A DNA stretch of 64,000 bases from assembly GCF_900105355.1 (NCBI RefSeq), contig NZ_FNSC01000001.1, positions 3,286,001 through 3,350,000 of the forward strand, given 5' to 3'. Shown piece after piece: positions 53,382 through 62,025 of the stretch. Below the pieces are notes generated by a model that saw only the letters and a list, made by a program, of their open reading frames with translations, searched no databases and was not told the origin of the DNA. Numbering within the stretch: position 1 is the first letter of the stretch; each line of letters begins with the position of its first letter. Position numbers and translations under genes: made by a program. The stretch is from Pseudomonas anguilliseptica. GTDB taxonomy: Bacteria > Pseudomonadota > Gammaproteobacteria > Pseudomonadales > Pseudomonadaceae.

Positions 53382-54808
53382 TGGCTGCCAACTATCTACA
53401 CGGCATTGAAACCCTGGAAGTCGAGCGCGGGCCGCGTGCCATTCGCGTGGTCAAGTCTGCGGTGATCGCGCTGATCGGTACTGCGCCGGTTGGGCCGGTG
53501 AACAGTCTGACGTTGTCGCTGAATGATCGCGATGGTGCCCAGTTTGGCCCCGAGCTGCCTGGCTTCAGCATTCCGCTGGCACTGGCCGGCATTTACGACT
53601 TCGGTGCGGGTACCGTCATCGTGGTCAACGTCCTCGACCCGGTGATCCACCGCACGGACGTTGTGGCCCAGGCTCGCCAGTTCGGCAACAACGACCGCCT
53701 GAAGCTCGGTCATGGTGCCCTGCAGGTGCTGACGCTCAAGTCGAATGACGGCAACACCACCTATCAGCTCAACACCGACTACACCTGCGACATGCTCACT
53801 GGTGAGGTGGTGCGCAAGGCTGGTGGCAACATCCTGGCGAATGCCCAGGTCAAGGCTGACTACACCTATGCCGACCCGAGCAAAGTTACCCCGGCTGACA
53901 TCATTGGCGCGGTGACCATCGCAGGCCTGCGCACCGGCCTCAAAGCTTTCCCTGATAGCTACAACCTGTTTGGCTTCTTCCCCAAGCTGTTCATCGCGCC
54001 TGGCTTCTCGACCCTCAACGCAGTCAGCGTGGAGCTGATCGCTGCTGCTGAGCAGATGGGCGGCGTGGCTTACATCGATGCACCTATCGGCATCACACCA
54101 CAACAGGTACTGGCTGGCCGTGGCCCACTCGGCAGCATCAACTTCAACACCAGCAGTGACCGGGTGCGTCTGTGCTACCCACACGTCAAGGTGTACGACG
54201 CAGCCAGCAATGGTGAGCGCCTGGAGCCGCTGTCGATTCGCGCGGCTGGCCTGCGGGCCAGGGTGGACTATGACAAGGGCTACTGGTGGAGCAGCTCCAA
54301 CCAGGAGCTGGTCGGCGTGATCGGCCTGGAGCGTCCGTTGACTGCTCGCGTGGATGATCCGGATAGCGAGGTCAACCTTCTCAACGAGGCTGGCATCACC
54401 ACGGTGTTCAACAGCTTCGGTACCGGCCTGCGGCTGTGGGGTAACCGCACGGCGGCCTGGCCGACCGTGACCCACATGCGCAATTTCGAGAACGTGCGTC
54501 GCACCAAGGACATCGTCGACGAGTCGATCCGCTACAGCTCGCTGCAGTTCGTTGACATGCCAGTCACCGAATCGCTGCTCGATAGCGTCACGGAAAGCGT
54601 CAACCAGTTCTTCCGCAAGCTAATCGGTGACAACGCGCTGCTGGGTGGTGAGTGCTGGTTTGACCCGACGCGCAACCCGCAGACCGAGCTTGAGCAGGGG
54701 CATGTGCTGTTCAACTACAAACTAACGGTACCGCTACCATTCGAGCGCGGCACCTTCGAAACCGAGATCACCGGGGAATACCTGGTCACTCTGCAGGGGA
54801 CCGCATAA
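53381..54808 (+). CDS. Contractile tail sheath protein (Mu gpL-like)
   Basis: 475 residues. The N-terminal sheath domain (HGIETLEVERGPRAIRVVKSAVIALIGTAPVG) and C-terminal sheath domain (IVDESIRYSSLQFVDMPVTESLLDSVTESVNQFFRKLI...) are conserved. It shows that the phage is a myovirus. Followed immediately by the tube gene. Confidence 0.93.
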   Translation: MAANYLHGIETLEVERGPRAIRVVKSAVIALIGTAPVGPVNSLTLSLNDRDGAQFGPELPGFSIPLALAGIYDFGAGTVIVVNVLDPVIHRTDVVAQARQFGNNDRLKLGHGALQVLTLKSNDGNTTYQLNTDYTCDMLTGEVVRKAGGNILANAQVKADYTYADPSKVTPADIIGAVTIAGLRTGLKAFPDSYNLFGFFPKLFIAPGFSTLNAVSVELIAAAEQMGGVAYIDAPIGITPQQVLAGRGPLGSINFNTSSDRVRLCYPHVKVYDAASNGERLEPLSIRAAGLRARVDYDKGYWWSSSNQELVGVIGLERPLTARVDDPDSEVNLLNEAGITTVFNSFGTGLRLWGNRTAAWPTVTHMRNFENVRRTKDIVDESIRYSSLQFVDMPVTESLLDSVTESVNQFFRKLIGDNALLGGECWFDPTRNPQTELEQGHVLFNYKLTVPLPFERGTFETEITGEYLVTLQGTA

Positions 54809-55333
54809 ATGGCAGGCGTAAACGCACATCGCATCACCAACGCCAACCTGTACCTGGATGGGCAGGACTTCTTCGGCAAGGCCGAGGAGATCGAGTTGGG
54901 CAGCATCAAGGCGGTCATGTCCGACTTCCAGGGCCTGGGCATGGTCGGCCTGATCGAGCTGCCGGATGGCCTCGACAAGCTGGAAGGCAAGATCGTCTGG
55001 AACAGCCTGTACAAGGAAGCTGGTAGCAAGCTCGCCAGCCCGTTCAGGACAGTGCAGCTGCAGTGCCTCAGCAACGTCCAGGTGTTCAACAACGGTGGCC
55101 TGGTGGACGAGGTTCCGCTGGTCACCATGATGACCATCATGCCCAAGGAGTACGCCCTGGGCAGCTTCAAGCCGCGTGATCCATCGAAGTTCGAGACACC
55201 GTTCACGGCGATCTACGCGCGCCAGTTGCTGAACGGCGAAGAGGTGCTGCTCTTGGATTACATGGCCAACATCTTCCGCGTTAACGGCGAGGATCAGCTG
55301 GCCAAGTATCGGCGCAATATCGGTCAGGCATAG
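54809..55333 (+). CDS. Tail tube protein (Mu gpM-like)
   Basis: 174 residues of the P2 FII/tube family (NANLYLDGQDFFGKAEEIELGSIKAVMSDFQGLGMVGLIELPDGLDKLEGKI...). It starts right after the sheath stop and is followed by a strong terminator. Confidence 0.92.
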   Translation: MAGVNAHRITNANLYLDGQDFFGKAEEIELGSIKAVMSDFQGLGMVGLIELPDGLDKLEGKIVWNSLYKEAGSKLASPFRTVQLQCLSNVQVFNNGGLVDEVPLVTMMTIMPKEYALGSFKPRDPSKFETPFTAIYARQLLNGEEVLLLDYMANIFRVNGEDQLAKYRRNIGQA

Positions 55334-55373
55334 TTGTAACGGATGGGCACGGATGCCCAGGACACGGAAGTCA

Positions 55374-55407
55374 GAAGCCCCGCCTAGTGCGGGGCTTCGC
55401 TTTTATT
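55374..55407 (+). terminator. Rho-independent terminator after tail tube gene
   Basis: GAAGCCCCGC (55374-55383), loop ctagt and GCGGGGCTTC (55389-55398) form a perfect 10-bp stem, followed by gcttttatt. It ends the head/sheath/tube transcript ahead of the opposite-strand cargo gene. Confidence 0.9.
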
Positions 55408-56104
55408 ACTTGCTAAGAAAGGGGCGATACATTTTCTTCGCCATGTCGAGATCGGCTTCGTAGGTTGCAGTGCATCCGCACCCGGCTCTGCATTCTCGGC
55501 GTACCACGGAGCAGGTTTTCGGCCCCAGATGCATAGCATGTTTGAGGCTACCCAAGGCATAGCTGTATAGGTCGATACCCATGCCCTCGACGTCTTCCGG
55601 GGCATCCACAACTATCCGTTTGAGAGCACTTCTTAAGGGAACATGGCCTCCCATGTGCCGAAAGACAATCATTTGATCGAAGCTGTTGATGTCGAACTCA
55701 TCATCCCAATCGTCGATGTCAGCGAGCCACCTTGCAGACTGGCTCTTGCCTGCCCATTTCGTTGGATTGCACTGGGTAAGCCAGAGTTGTCCAGACGAAA
55801 CATCGTTGAGCAGTTTCTCTGTATCTAGGACGAACATAACCGGCCCATAGCGGTTGGCCATCGAGCCACGAGCGTGAATATCGACAGAGTCAACGAAGAC
55901 GTCATTCCAGATGTTATATCGCTTATCAAGTGCGTCCGAGTACTGAGGGGTTTGCCTCATTCCAAGCGCCTCAATCGAACCTCTGGATAGGAGCGCTCCT
56001 TGCCTCAGAAACTCACATGAAGTGAGAACGCTGTTGGCGTGGTAGAGCTCCTCAACTCCCAATTCGAGTAACTTCCTCAGTCCTTTTTTAACTGCAGCAA
56101 CCAT
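55406..56104 (-). CDS. Predicted ADP-ribosyltransferase-like cargo protein
   Basis: 232 residues. The N-terminal part follows an ART-type plan: LYHANSVLTSCEFLRQGALLSRG (His22), a variable loop, NIWNDVFVDSVDIHARGSMANRYGPVMFVLD, then FDQMIVFRHMGGHVPLRSALKRIVVD, where DarT-like enzymes have a catalytic Glu (here Gln/Asp nearby). The C-terminal part has a Cys cluster (CSVVRRECRAGCGC). Opposite strand and separated from neighbours; likely phage cargo. Family assignment is by eye only. Confidence 0.6.
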   Translation of the reverse strand: MVAAVKKGLRKLLELGVEELYHANSVLTSCEFLRQGALLSRGSIEALGMRQTPQYSDALDKRYNIWNDVFVDSVDIHARGSMANRYGPVMFVLDTEKLLNDVSSGQLWLTQCNPTKWAGKSQSARWLADIDDWDDEFDINSFDQMIVFRHMGGHVPLRSALKRIVVDAPEDVEGMGIDLYSYALGSLKHAMHLGPKTCSVVRRECRAGCGCTATYEADLDMAKKMYRPFLSK

Positions 56105-56145
56105 CCGTGCACTCCTTTCTGGTTTAGCTGGTAATTAACGCCCGG

Positions 56146-56164
56146 CTTTAAACCAGATTAAAAG
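56146..56164 (+). promoter_or_regulatory. Late-promoter palindrome 3 (tail block)
   Basis: CTTTAAACCAGATTAAAAG, third copy of the 19-bp site, 80 bases before the tail-assembly gene and 42 bases from the start of the opposite-strand cargo gene. Position corresponds to Mu PP. A small hairpin (GCTCT-5-AGAGC, 56195-56209) follows in the leader. Confidence 0.75.
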
Positions 56165-56243
56165 CCACCACGCATGCAACGAGCAATGCTTAGGGCTCTT
56201 GTACAGAGCAACCGATCTCATTGATCAACCTGGAGCATAAAGC

Positions 56244-56498
56244 ATGGCCGATAAACCCCACGTAACACTCAAGCATCCTTTCAACACTGCTGCAGGTCAG
56301 AAAGTCGCGCGGCTGGAGTTCCGTCGCTTGACCGTGAAAGACCTGCGCGCAGCCAATGAACAGGCCTCTGGCAATGCAGCTATCGAAGAGCTGGTGCTGA
56401 TGTCGCGCGCTGCTGGTCTCGTCCTGGAAGACCTGGATGCCATGGACATCGCGGACTACAAGTCCGCCCAGGAGCAGTTTCGGCTCCTGTCGGATTGA
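56244..56498 (+). CDS. Tail assembly chaperone (Mu gp41-like)
   Basis: 84 residues (MADKPHVTLKHPFNTAAGQKVARLEFRRLTVKDLRAANEQ...), matching the phage tail assembly family. It lies before the tape measure. A second frame continues past its stop and probably yields a longer product by frameshift. Confidence 0.87.
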   Translation: MADKPHVTLKHPFNTAAGQKVARLEFRRLTVKDLRAANEQASGNAAIEELVLMSRAAGLVLEDLDAMDIADYKSAQEQFRLLSD

Positions 56499-56658
56499 TA
56501 CCAGCCACCTCGACGAGTGTGAAGCCTTGCTTGCCAGGTGGTTCCGCTTCCAGCCCTCGGAGATTGAGCAGCTGACAGTAGAGCGCTTCCTAACCTGGTG
56601 CGAGCAGGCCGAGCAGCAAATCCGCCAGCAAAGCGAAGCCAGCCGTGAGCAACCGTAG
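56497..56658 (+). CDS. Frameshift extension of tail assembly chaperone (gpE'-like)
   Basis: The frame shifted +1 (equivalent to -2) relative to the chaperone gene encodes IDTSHLDECEALLARWFRFQPSEIEQLTVERFLTWCEQAEQQ..., resembling the E' part of P2-type chaperones. It has no ribosome-binding site. The open region begins at or before 56437, and it overlaps the tape-measure start by 14 bases. Mu is known to use a -2 shift here. No clear slippery run is visible. Confidence 0.65.
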   Translation, partial: DTSHLDECEALLARWFRFQPSEIEQLTVERFLTWCEQAEQQIRQQSEASREQP

Positions 56659-58636
56659 CCTTAGAGTAGGTCTAGAGATCGGCGCATCCGCCCGTGGGGT
56701 TCTTCCCCTTTTGGGCGGGGTGCGCCGCACCCTGACGGGTCTTGGTGATACGGCCAGCAAGCTGACCCGCCAACATGCCGAATTGGGGGCGTCAATCCAG
56801 CGCAACCTCGGCACGCTGGCACCCAGTACCGTCGCGGCGCTCAATCGCGACTATGTTCGCCTTGGGCAAACCCTCGACACAGTTCGCCGCAAGCAAGAGC
56901 AACTAACGGCCCGCTTGGCGCGCCGGGATCAGCTGCGTAACCAGCGCGCTGAGTTGCGTTCCGGGGTGATGGAGACTGTTGCTATCGGGGCCAGCGCGGC
57001 GCTGCCGGTCAAACTAGCTATCGACTACGAGTCGGCCATGGCCGATGTGAAGAAGGTGGTCGATTTCGACACGCCAGATGGCTTCGTAAAGCTTGGCGAT
57101 GAACTGCTCAAGATGACGCGCACACTGCCCTTGGCCGCTTCTGAGCTAGCAGCCATTGCCGCAAGTGCGGTCAACTGGGCGTTGCTGCAGCAGATATTCC
57201 TAAGTTCACTGAAACCGTGGCAAAGATGTCCACGGCCTTCGACATGGCTGCCGAGGAGGCCGGCGACTCGATGGCCAAACTGGCCAACGTGTACCAGATA
57301 CCCATTTCGCAGATCGGCCGCATTGGCGATGCGATCAACCACCTGTCCAACGCTTCGCCAGCCAAAGCGCGCGATATCGTCCAGGGCTTAAATCGGGTGG
57401 GTGGCGTGGCCAAGCAGTTCGGCCTGGTCGAGACCCAGGCTGCTGCCTTGGTAAACGCCTTTGTCAGCCTGGGCAAGCCGCCCGAGGTGGCCGGTACCGC
57501 CATCAACGGTATGTTGGCGAAGCTGGCCACGGCCGACAAACAACCGAAGAAATTCCAGCGTGCCCTGCAGGAAATGGGCATGACGGCCGAGGGGTTGAAA
57601 GCCTCCATTGCCCAGGATGCACAGGGAGCGCTGACCAGCTTCCTCAATACCCTGAGCAAGGTGCCGAAAGCTGACCAAATGGGCACCCTGGTTGATCTGT
57701 TTGGCCTGGAGTATGCCGATGATGTAGCGGTGCTGGCGGGCTCGATGGAGACCTACGCCAAGTCCCTGGCACTGGTGAACAAGTCCTCTAACTACGATGG
57801 TTCGATGGAGAAAGAATTCCAGGCCCGAGCTGCAACCACTGCAAACAACTTGCAGCTGCTCAAGAACGGTATGACGGAGCTGGGGATCAACCTCGGTACC
57901 GCCGTTCTGCCGGGGCTCAATGATCTTGTCACCTCGATCCGTCCAGTAGTGTCTGGATTTGCCAGCTGGGCCAAAGAGAACCCGGAAGTCGTCAGCGGCG
58001 TGATCAAGCTGGTGGCCGGAGCTGTTGCGCTGAAGCTGGGTGTCGTCGGCTTGTCTTACGGGCTAAGCCTGGGTGCTTCTGGCCTGAATGGAGTGGGCAT
58101 CGCGATCTCGCTGCTGTCCGGCAAGTTCACCATGCTGCGCGCCATGTTGTTGCTCGGCGGTCGGCTGGGCCCCTTCATTTCGGGCATGAGCTTGCTGCGT
58201 AGCGGCGCGATGCGTCTTGTACCTGCCCTTGGCATGGCGCGCACGGCGGTGCTCTGGCTTGGCCGCGCGTTTTTGATGAACCCCATCGGCTTGCTGATCA
58301 CCGGCATCGCTCTGGGTGCCTACCTGATCTACCGCTACTGGGAGCCGATCAAGGGCTTCTTCGGCGGGCTGTGGACGGAGATCAAGGCCGGCTTCAGCGG
58401 TGGCCTGACGGGCATCCTCGGTCTGCTGATTAACTTCAGCCCGCTGGGCCTGTTCTACCGGGCGTTCAGCGGTGTCATGAACTACTTCGGGATCGAGCTT
58501 CCGGGCAAATTCACCGGCTTCGGCGGCATGCTGATCAGCGGCCTGGTCAATGGCATTACGGCGAAGCTCAGCTCTGCCAAGGAAACGGTCGTCGGGTTTG
58601 GCAGTGACGTGGCTGGCTGGTTCAAAAGCACCCTAG
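56645..58636 (+). pseudogene. Tail tape measure protein, 5' part (frameshifted, IS-interrupted)
   Basis: Starts GTG 56645 (MSNRSLRVGLEIGASARGVLP). One frame runs to about 57167, then the reading continues in another (LGVAAADIPKFTETVAKMSTAFDM...). Restoring one G near 57167 gives ELAAIAASGGQLGV, as in relatives. The central part carries hydrophobic helices. It ends AGWFKSTLG at an IS5-family insertion; the gene resumes at 61028. The repaired gene would be about 793 residues. Confidence 0.92.
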
Positions 58637-59827
58637 GGAAACTCTGAATAAGACTTCCTGATTTTGGCAAAATGCCCGGACGCCACCCGCCGAGTTTTCC
58701 GATGAAGCAAATGACCTTCGCCGATGCCGAGTACGCCGGCAAACGCAAGCAGACCCGCAAAGAGTTGTTCCTGATCGAGATGGATCGGGTGGTGCCGTGG
58801 AAGGGTTTGATCGCACTGATCGAACCGTATTACCCCAAGGGTGAAGGCGGTCGGCCGGCCTATCCGCTGATGGCGATGCTACGTGTGCACCTGATGCAGA
58901 ACTGGTTCGGCTACAGCGACCCGGCGATGGAAGAAGCGCTGTACGAGACCACTATCCTGCGGCAGTTCGCCGGGCTGAGTCTGGAACGTATCCCCGACGA
59001 AACCACCATCCTCAACTTCCGTCGTCTGCTGGAGAAACATGAGTTGGCTGCCGGCATCCTGGCCGTCATCAATGGCTATCTTGGCGACCGTGGCCTGTCG
59101 TTGCGCCAAGGCACCATCGTCGATGCCACGCTGATCAATGCGCCGAGTTCGACCAAGAACAAGGACGGCAAACGCGACCCAGAGATGCACCAGGCCAAGA
59201 AGGGCAACCAATACTACTTCGGCATGAAGGCGCACATTGGCGTGGATGACGAGTCGGGGCTGGTACACAGCGTGGTAGGCACGGCGGCCAACGTGGCGGA
59301 TGTCACTCAGGTCGACAAGTTGCTGCACGGCGAGGAAAACGTGGTGTGCGCCGATGCGGGTTATACCGGTGTCGAAAAGCGCCCCGAACATGATGGGCGC
59401 GAGGTGATCTGGCAGGTTGCTGCCCGCCGCAGCACCTATAAGAAGCTGGGTAAGAGCAGCCCGCTGTACAAAGCCAAACGCAAGATCGAGAAGGCCAAGG
59501 CCCAGGTGCGCGCCAAGGTTGAGCACCCGTTCCGGGTGCTCAAGCGTCAGTTCAGTTATGTAAAGACACGCTTCCGTGGCTTGGCCAAGAACACGGCGCA
59601 ACTGGTGACGCTGTTCGCGCTGTCGAACCTGTGGATGGCACGCCGACATTTACTGACCAATGCAGGAGAGGTGCGCCTGTAATGCGGGAAATGGCTGCCG
59701 CGAGCTACTCGCGGCGGCTAAAAACACAGAAATGAATGGGTAATCTGATCGTTTTTGATCGATTTGCCGCTTTCAAAATCGGCGGGGCTGAAGTCAGCCA
59801 GAAATACATGGCTACTTCAGACCATCC
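58637..59827 (+). mobile_element. IS5-family element, copy 1
   Basis: 1191 bp, beginning GGAAACTCTGAATAAGACTT and ending ...CTACTTCAGACCATCC (imperfect inverted ends), flanked by CTAG on both sides (58633-58636 and 59828-59831). Inserted in the tape-measure gene in the same direction as that gene. Confidence 0.93.
58702..59682 (+). CDS. IS5-family transposase, copy 1
   Basis: 326 residues. DDE motifs are GTIVDATLINAPSST, VVCADAGYTGVEKRPEH and KVEHPFRVLKRQF (Glu), with the IS5-group C-terminal signature. It starts MKQMTFADAEYAGKRKQTRK and seems intact. It differs from copies 2 and 3 at several residues and many silent sites. Confidence 0.95.
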   Translation: MKQMTFADAEYAGKRKQTRKELFLIEMDRVVPWKGLIALIEPYYPKGEGGRPAYPLMAMLRVHLMQNWFGYSDPAMEEALYETTILRQFAGLSLERIPDETTILNFRRLLEKHELAAGILAVINGYLGDRGLSLRQGTIVDATLINAPSSTKNKDGKRDPEMHQAKKGNQYYFGMKAHIGVDDESGLVHSVVGTAANVADVTQVDKLLHGEENVVCADAGYTGVEKRPEHDGREVIWQVAARRSTYKKLGKSSPLYKAKRKIEKAKAQVRAKVEHPFRVLKRQFSYVKTRFRGLAKNTAQLVTLFALSNLWMARRHLLTNAGEVRL

Positions 59828-59831
59828 CTAG

Positions 59832-61023
59832 GGAAACTCTGAAGAAGACTTCCTGATTTTGGCAAAATACCCGGATTCCACCCGTCGAGTTTTCCGATGA
59901 AGCAGATGACCTTCGCCGACGCCGAGTACGCAGGCAAGCGCAAGCAGACCCGCAAAGAGTTGTTCCTGATCGAGATGGATCGAGTAGTGCCGTGGAAAGG
60001 ATTGGTCACCCTGATCGATCCGCACTACCCGAAGGGCGAAGGTGGCAGGCCCGCCTATGCGCTGATGGCGATGCTGCGTGTGCATCTGATGCAAAACTGG
60101 TTCGGTTACAGCGATCCGGCGATGGAGGAAACGCTGTACGAGACCACCATCCTGCGCCAGTTCGCCGGCTTAAGCCTGGAACGCATTCCCGATGAAACCA
60201 CCATCCTCAACTTCCGTCGCTTGCTGGAGAAACACGAGCTGGCTGCAGGCATCTTGGCTGTGATTAACGGCTACCTGGGCGACCGTGGTCTGTCACTGCG
60301 CCAGGGCACCATCGTCGATGCCACGTTGATCAATGCGCCGAGTTCGACCAAGAACAAGGACCGTAAGCGCGATCCGGAAATGCACCAAACAAAGAAGGGC
60401 AACCAGTACTACTTCGGCATGAAGGCGCACATCGGCGTGGATGACGAGTCGGGTCTGGTGCACAGCGTAGTAGGCACGGCAGCCAACGTGGCGGATGTCA
60501 CCCAGGTAGACAAACTGCTGCACGGCGACGAAAACGTGGTGTGTACTGACGCAGGTTACACCGGTGTCGAAAAGCGTCCGGAGCATGAAGGTCGGAAGGT
60601 AATCTGGCAGGTGGCGGCACGCCGCAGCACCTACAGGAAGCTCGATAAGCGCAGCGGGTTATACAAAGCCAAGCGCAAGATCGAGAAGGCCAAAGCCCAA
60701 GTGCGCGCCAAGGTCGAGCATCCGTTTCGCGTGATCAAGCGCCAGTTCGGTTATGTGAAGACGCGCTTCCGTGGCCTGGCCAAAAACACCGCACAACTGG
60801 TAACGCTGTTCGCCCTGTCGAACCTGTGGATGGCCCGTCGACATTTGCTGACGAATGCAGGAGAGGTGCGCCTGTAATGTGGGAAATGACCGCTGCGAGG
60901 TGCTCGCGGCGGCCAGAAACACCGAAATGAGCGGATGACTTGATCGTTTTTGATCAGTTTTCCGCTTTCAAAATCAGCGGAGGCTGAAGTTGACCGGAAA
61001 TACAGGGCTACTTCAGACCATCC
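59832..61023 (+). mobile_element. IS5-family element, copy 2
   Basis: 1192 bp, directly following copy 1 with one shared CTAG between them (59828-59831) and another CTAG at its right end (61024-61027). Same orientation as copy 1. The right-hand 257 bp (60767-61023) are identical to copy 3, while more leftward sequence is clearly diverged. Confidence 0.93.
59897..60877 (+). CDS. IS5-family transposase, copy 2
   Basis: 326 residues, intact DDE residues (VDATLINAPSST; VCTDAGYTGVEKR; KVEHPFRVIKRQF). Close in protein sequence to copies 1 and 3. Likely functional by sequence. Confidence 0.95.
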   Translation: MKQMTFADAEYAGKRKQTRKELFLIEMDRVVPWKGLVTLIDPHYPKGEGGRPAYALMAMLRVHLMQNWFGYSDPAMEETLYETTILRQFAGLSLERIPDETTILNFRRLLEKHELAAGILAVINGYLGDRGLSLRQGTIVDATLINAPSSTKNKDRKRDPEMHQTKKGNQYYFGMKAHIGVDDESGLVHSVVGTAANVADVTQVDKLLHGDENVVCTDAGYTGVEKRPEHEGRKVIWQVAARRSTYRKLDKRSGLYKAKRKIEKAKAQVRAKVEHPFRVIKRQFGYVKTRFRGLAKNTAQLVTLFALSNLWMARRHLLTNAGEVRL

Positions 61024-61416
61024 CTAGGCATCCAGAGCCCCAGCCGCGTCTTCATGGCTGCCGGAGCCAACGTCTCGGAAGGTGCTGCGATTGGTATCAC
61101 CGCCAAGCAGGGGCTGGTCAAGCGTGCCGCCTTGGGAATGGCAGCCGCGACTGCAGTCAGCCTTGCCACCCCGCAACTGGCTGCAGCCGAGGGGCCAGCT
61201 GCAATTGCAAGCCGTGTGGCCAACCTGGCGCGAAGCGCAGGCCCAACAGCGCTTGCTGGCGGGGGTATCACCATCCACTACGCCCCGAAGATCACCGTCC
61301 AGGGCGGCGGCCCTGGTACTCAGGAGGCTGTCCAGCAGGCCCTGCAGCTATCGCGTAATGACCTGGAGAAATTGATGCGTGAAGTCATCGCCGATCAGCA
61401 GCGGAGGGCCTTCTGA
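61024..61416 (+). pseudogene. Tail tape measure protein, 3' part
   Basis: Continues the tape-measure frame after the tandem IS pair: joining 58636 to 61028 gives STLGIQSPSRVFMAAGANVSEGAAIG, the motif typical of tape-measure C-terminal regions. The part is Ala-rich and ends KLMREVIADQQRRAF. The stop overlaps the gpU start. On its own it lacks a start. Confidence 0.9.
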
Positions 61417-62025
61417 TGTGGGCAGTACTCGGCGATATCGAGTTCGAGGTGAAGTATCACCCCGGCCGGCAGGATGAGCGCTCAGCCGCGGACTACGCCC
61501 AGCATGCGTTGATCCAGGGTAAGCCGCGCTTGGAGTGGGTAGGCGACAGCCTCGACGAGCTGACCCTGGAGCTGACCCTGCACTCAATGCTGGTCGACCC
61601 CGAGCTGCAGATCCGTCGCCTGAAGGAGGCAAAGAGCGCCCACGAGCCGCTGCCCTATGTACTGGGCTCGGGTGACTATCGCGGGATCTACCTGCTCACC
61701 GAGGTGTCGGTCACCACCCGCAAGACAGATCCTCAGGGCCGGTTGGTCTCGGCCACGGTGAGCCTCAACCTGCTGGAGTACTCCGGTAAATACACCAAGC
61801 CGCTACCACGGCCGAGGGCGTTGGTGTCCAACCTGGCCGCCAACCCGATGGCCCGCGTGGGCGGTGCAGCGCCTGCGCTGGTGACCCCCACACAAAAGGC
61901 CCTGGGCATGGCCAAGGTTGCTGGCAACTACCTGCGTGCCGGGGTGGATGCCTTCAATTTTGTGAAGACCCTGCGCGACAACCCGGCCGCTGTGCTGGCC
62001 CAGGCGCCACGTCTGCTCAGCCTAA
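61416..62025 (+). pseudogene. Tail protein gpU, 5' part (IS-interrupted)
   Basis: P2 gpU family start (MWAVLGDIEFEVKYHPGRQDERSAADYAQHALIQGKPRLEWVGDSLDELTLELTLH...LLTEVSVTTRKTDPQGRLVSATVSLNLLEY). The frame is cut at RLLSL by IS5 copy 3 and resumes at 63222; the joined protein would be about 290 residues. Confidence 0.9.

Noticed and set aside
53396..54475. 359-codon minus-strand frame inside the sheath gene
   Set aside because: Antisense to a recognisable sheath protein; no independent support.
58637..61023. Tandem IS5 pair as a composite transposon carrying cargo
   Set aside because: Only the shared 4-bp target lies between the two copies, so nothing is carried.
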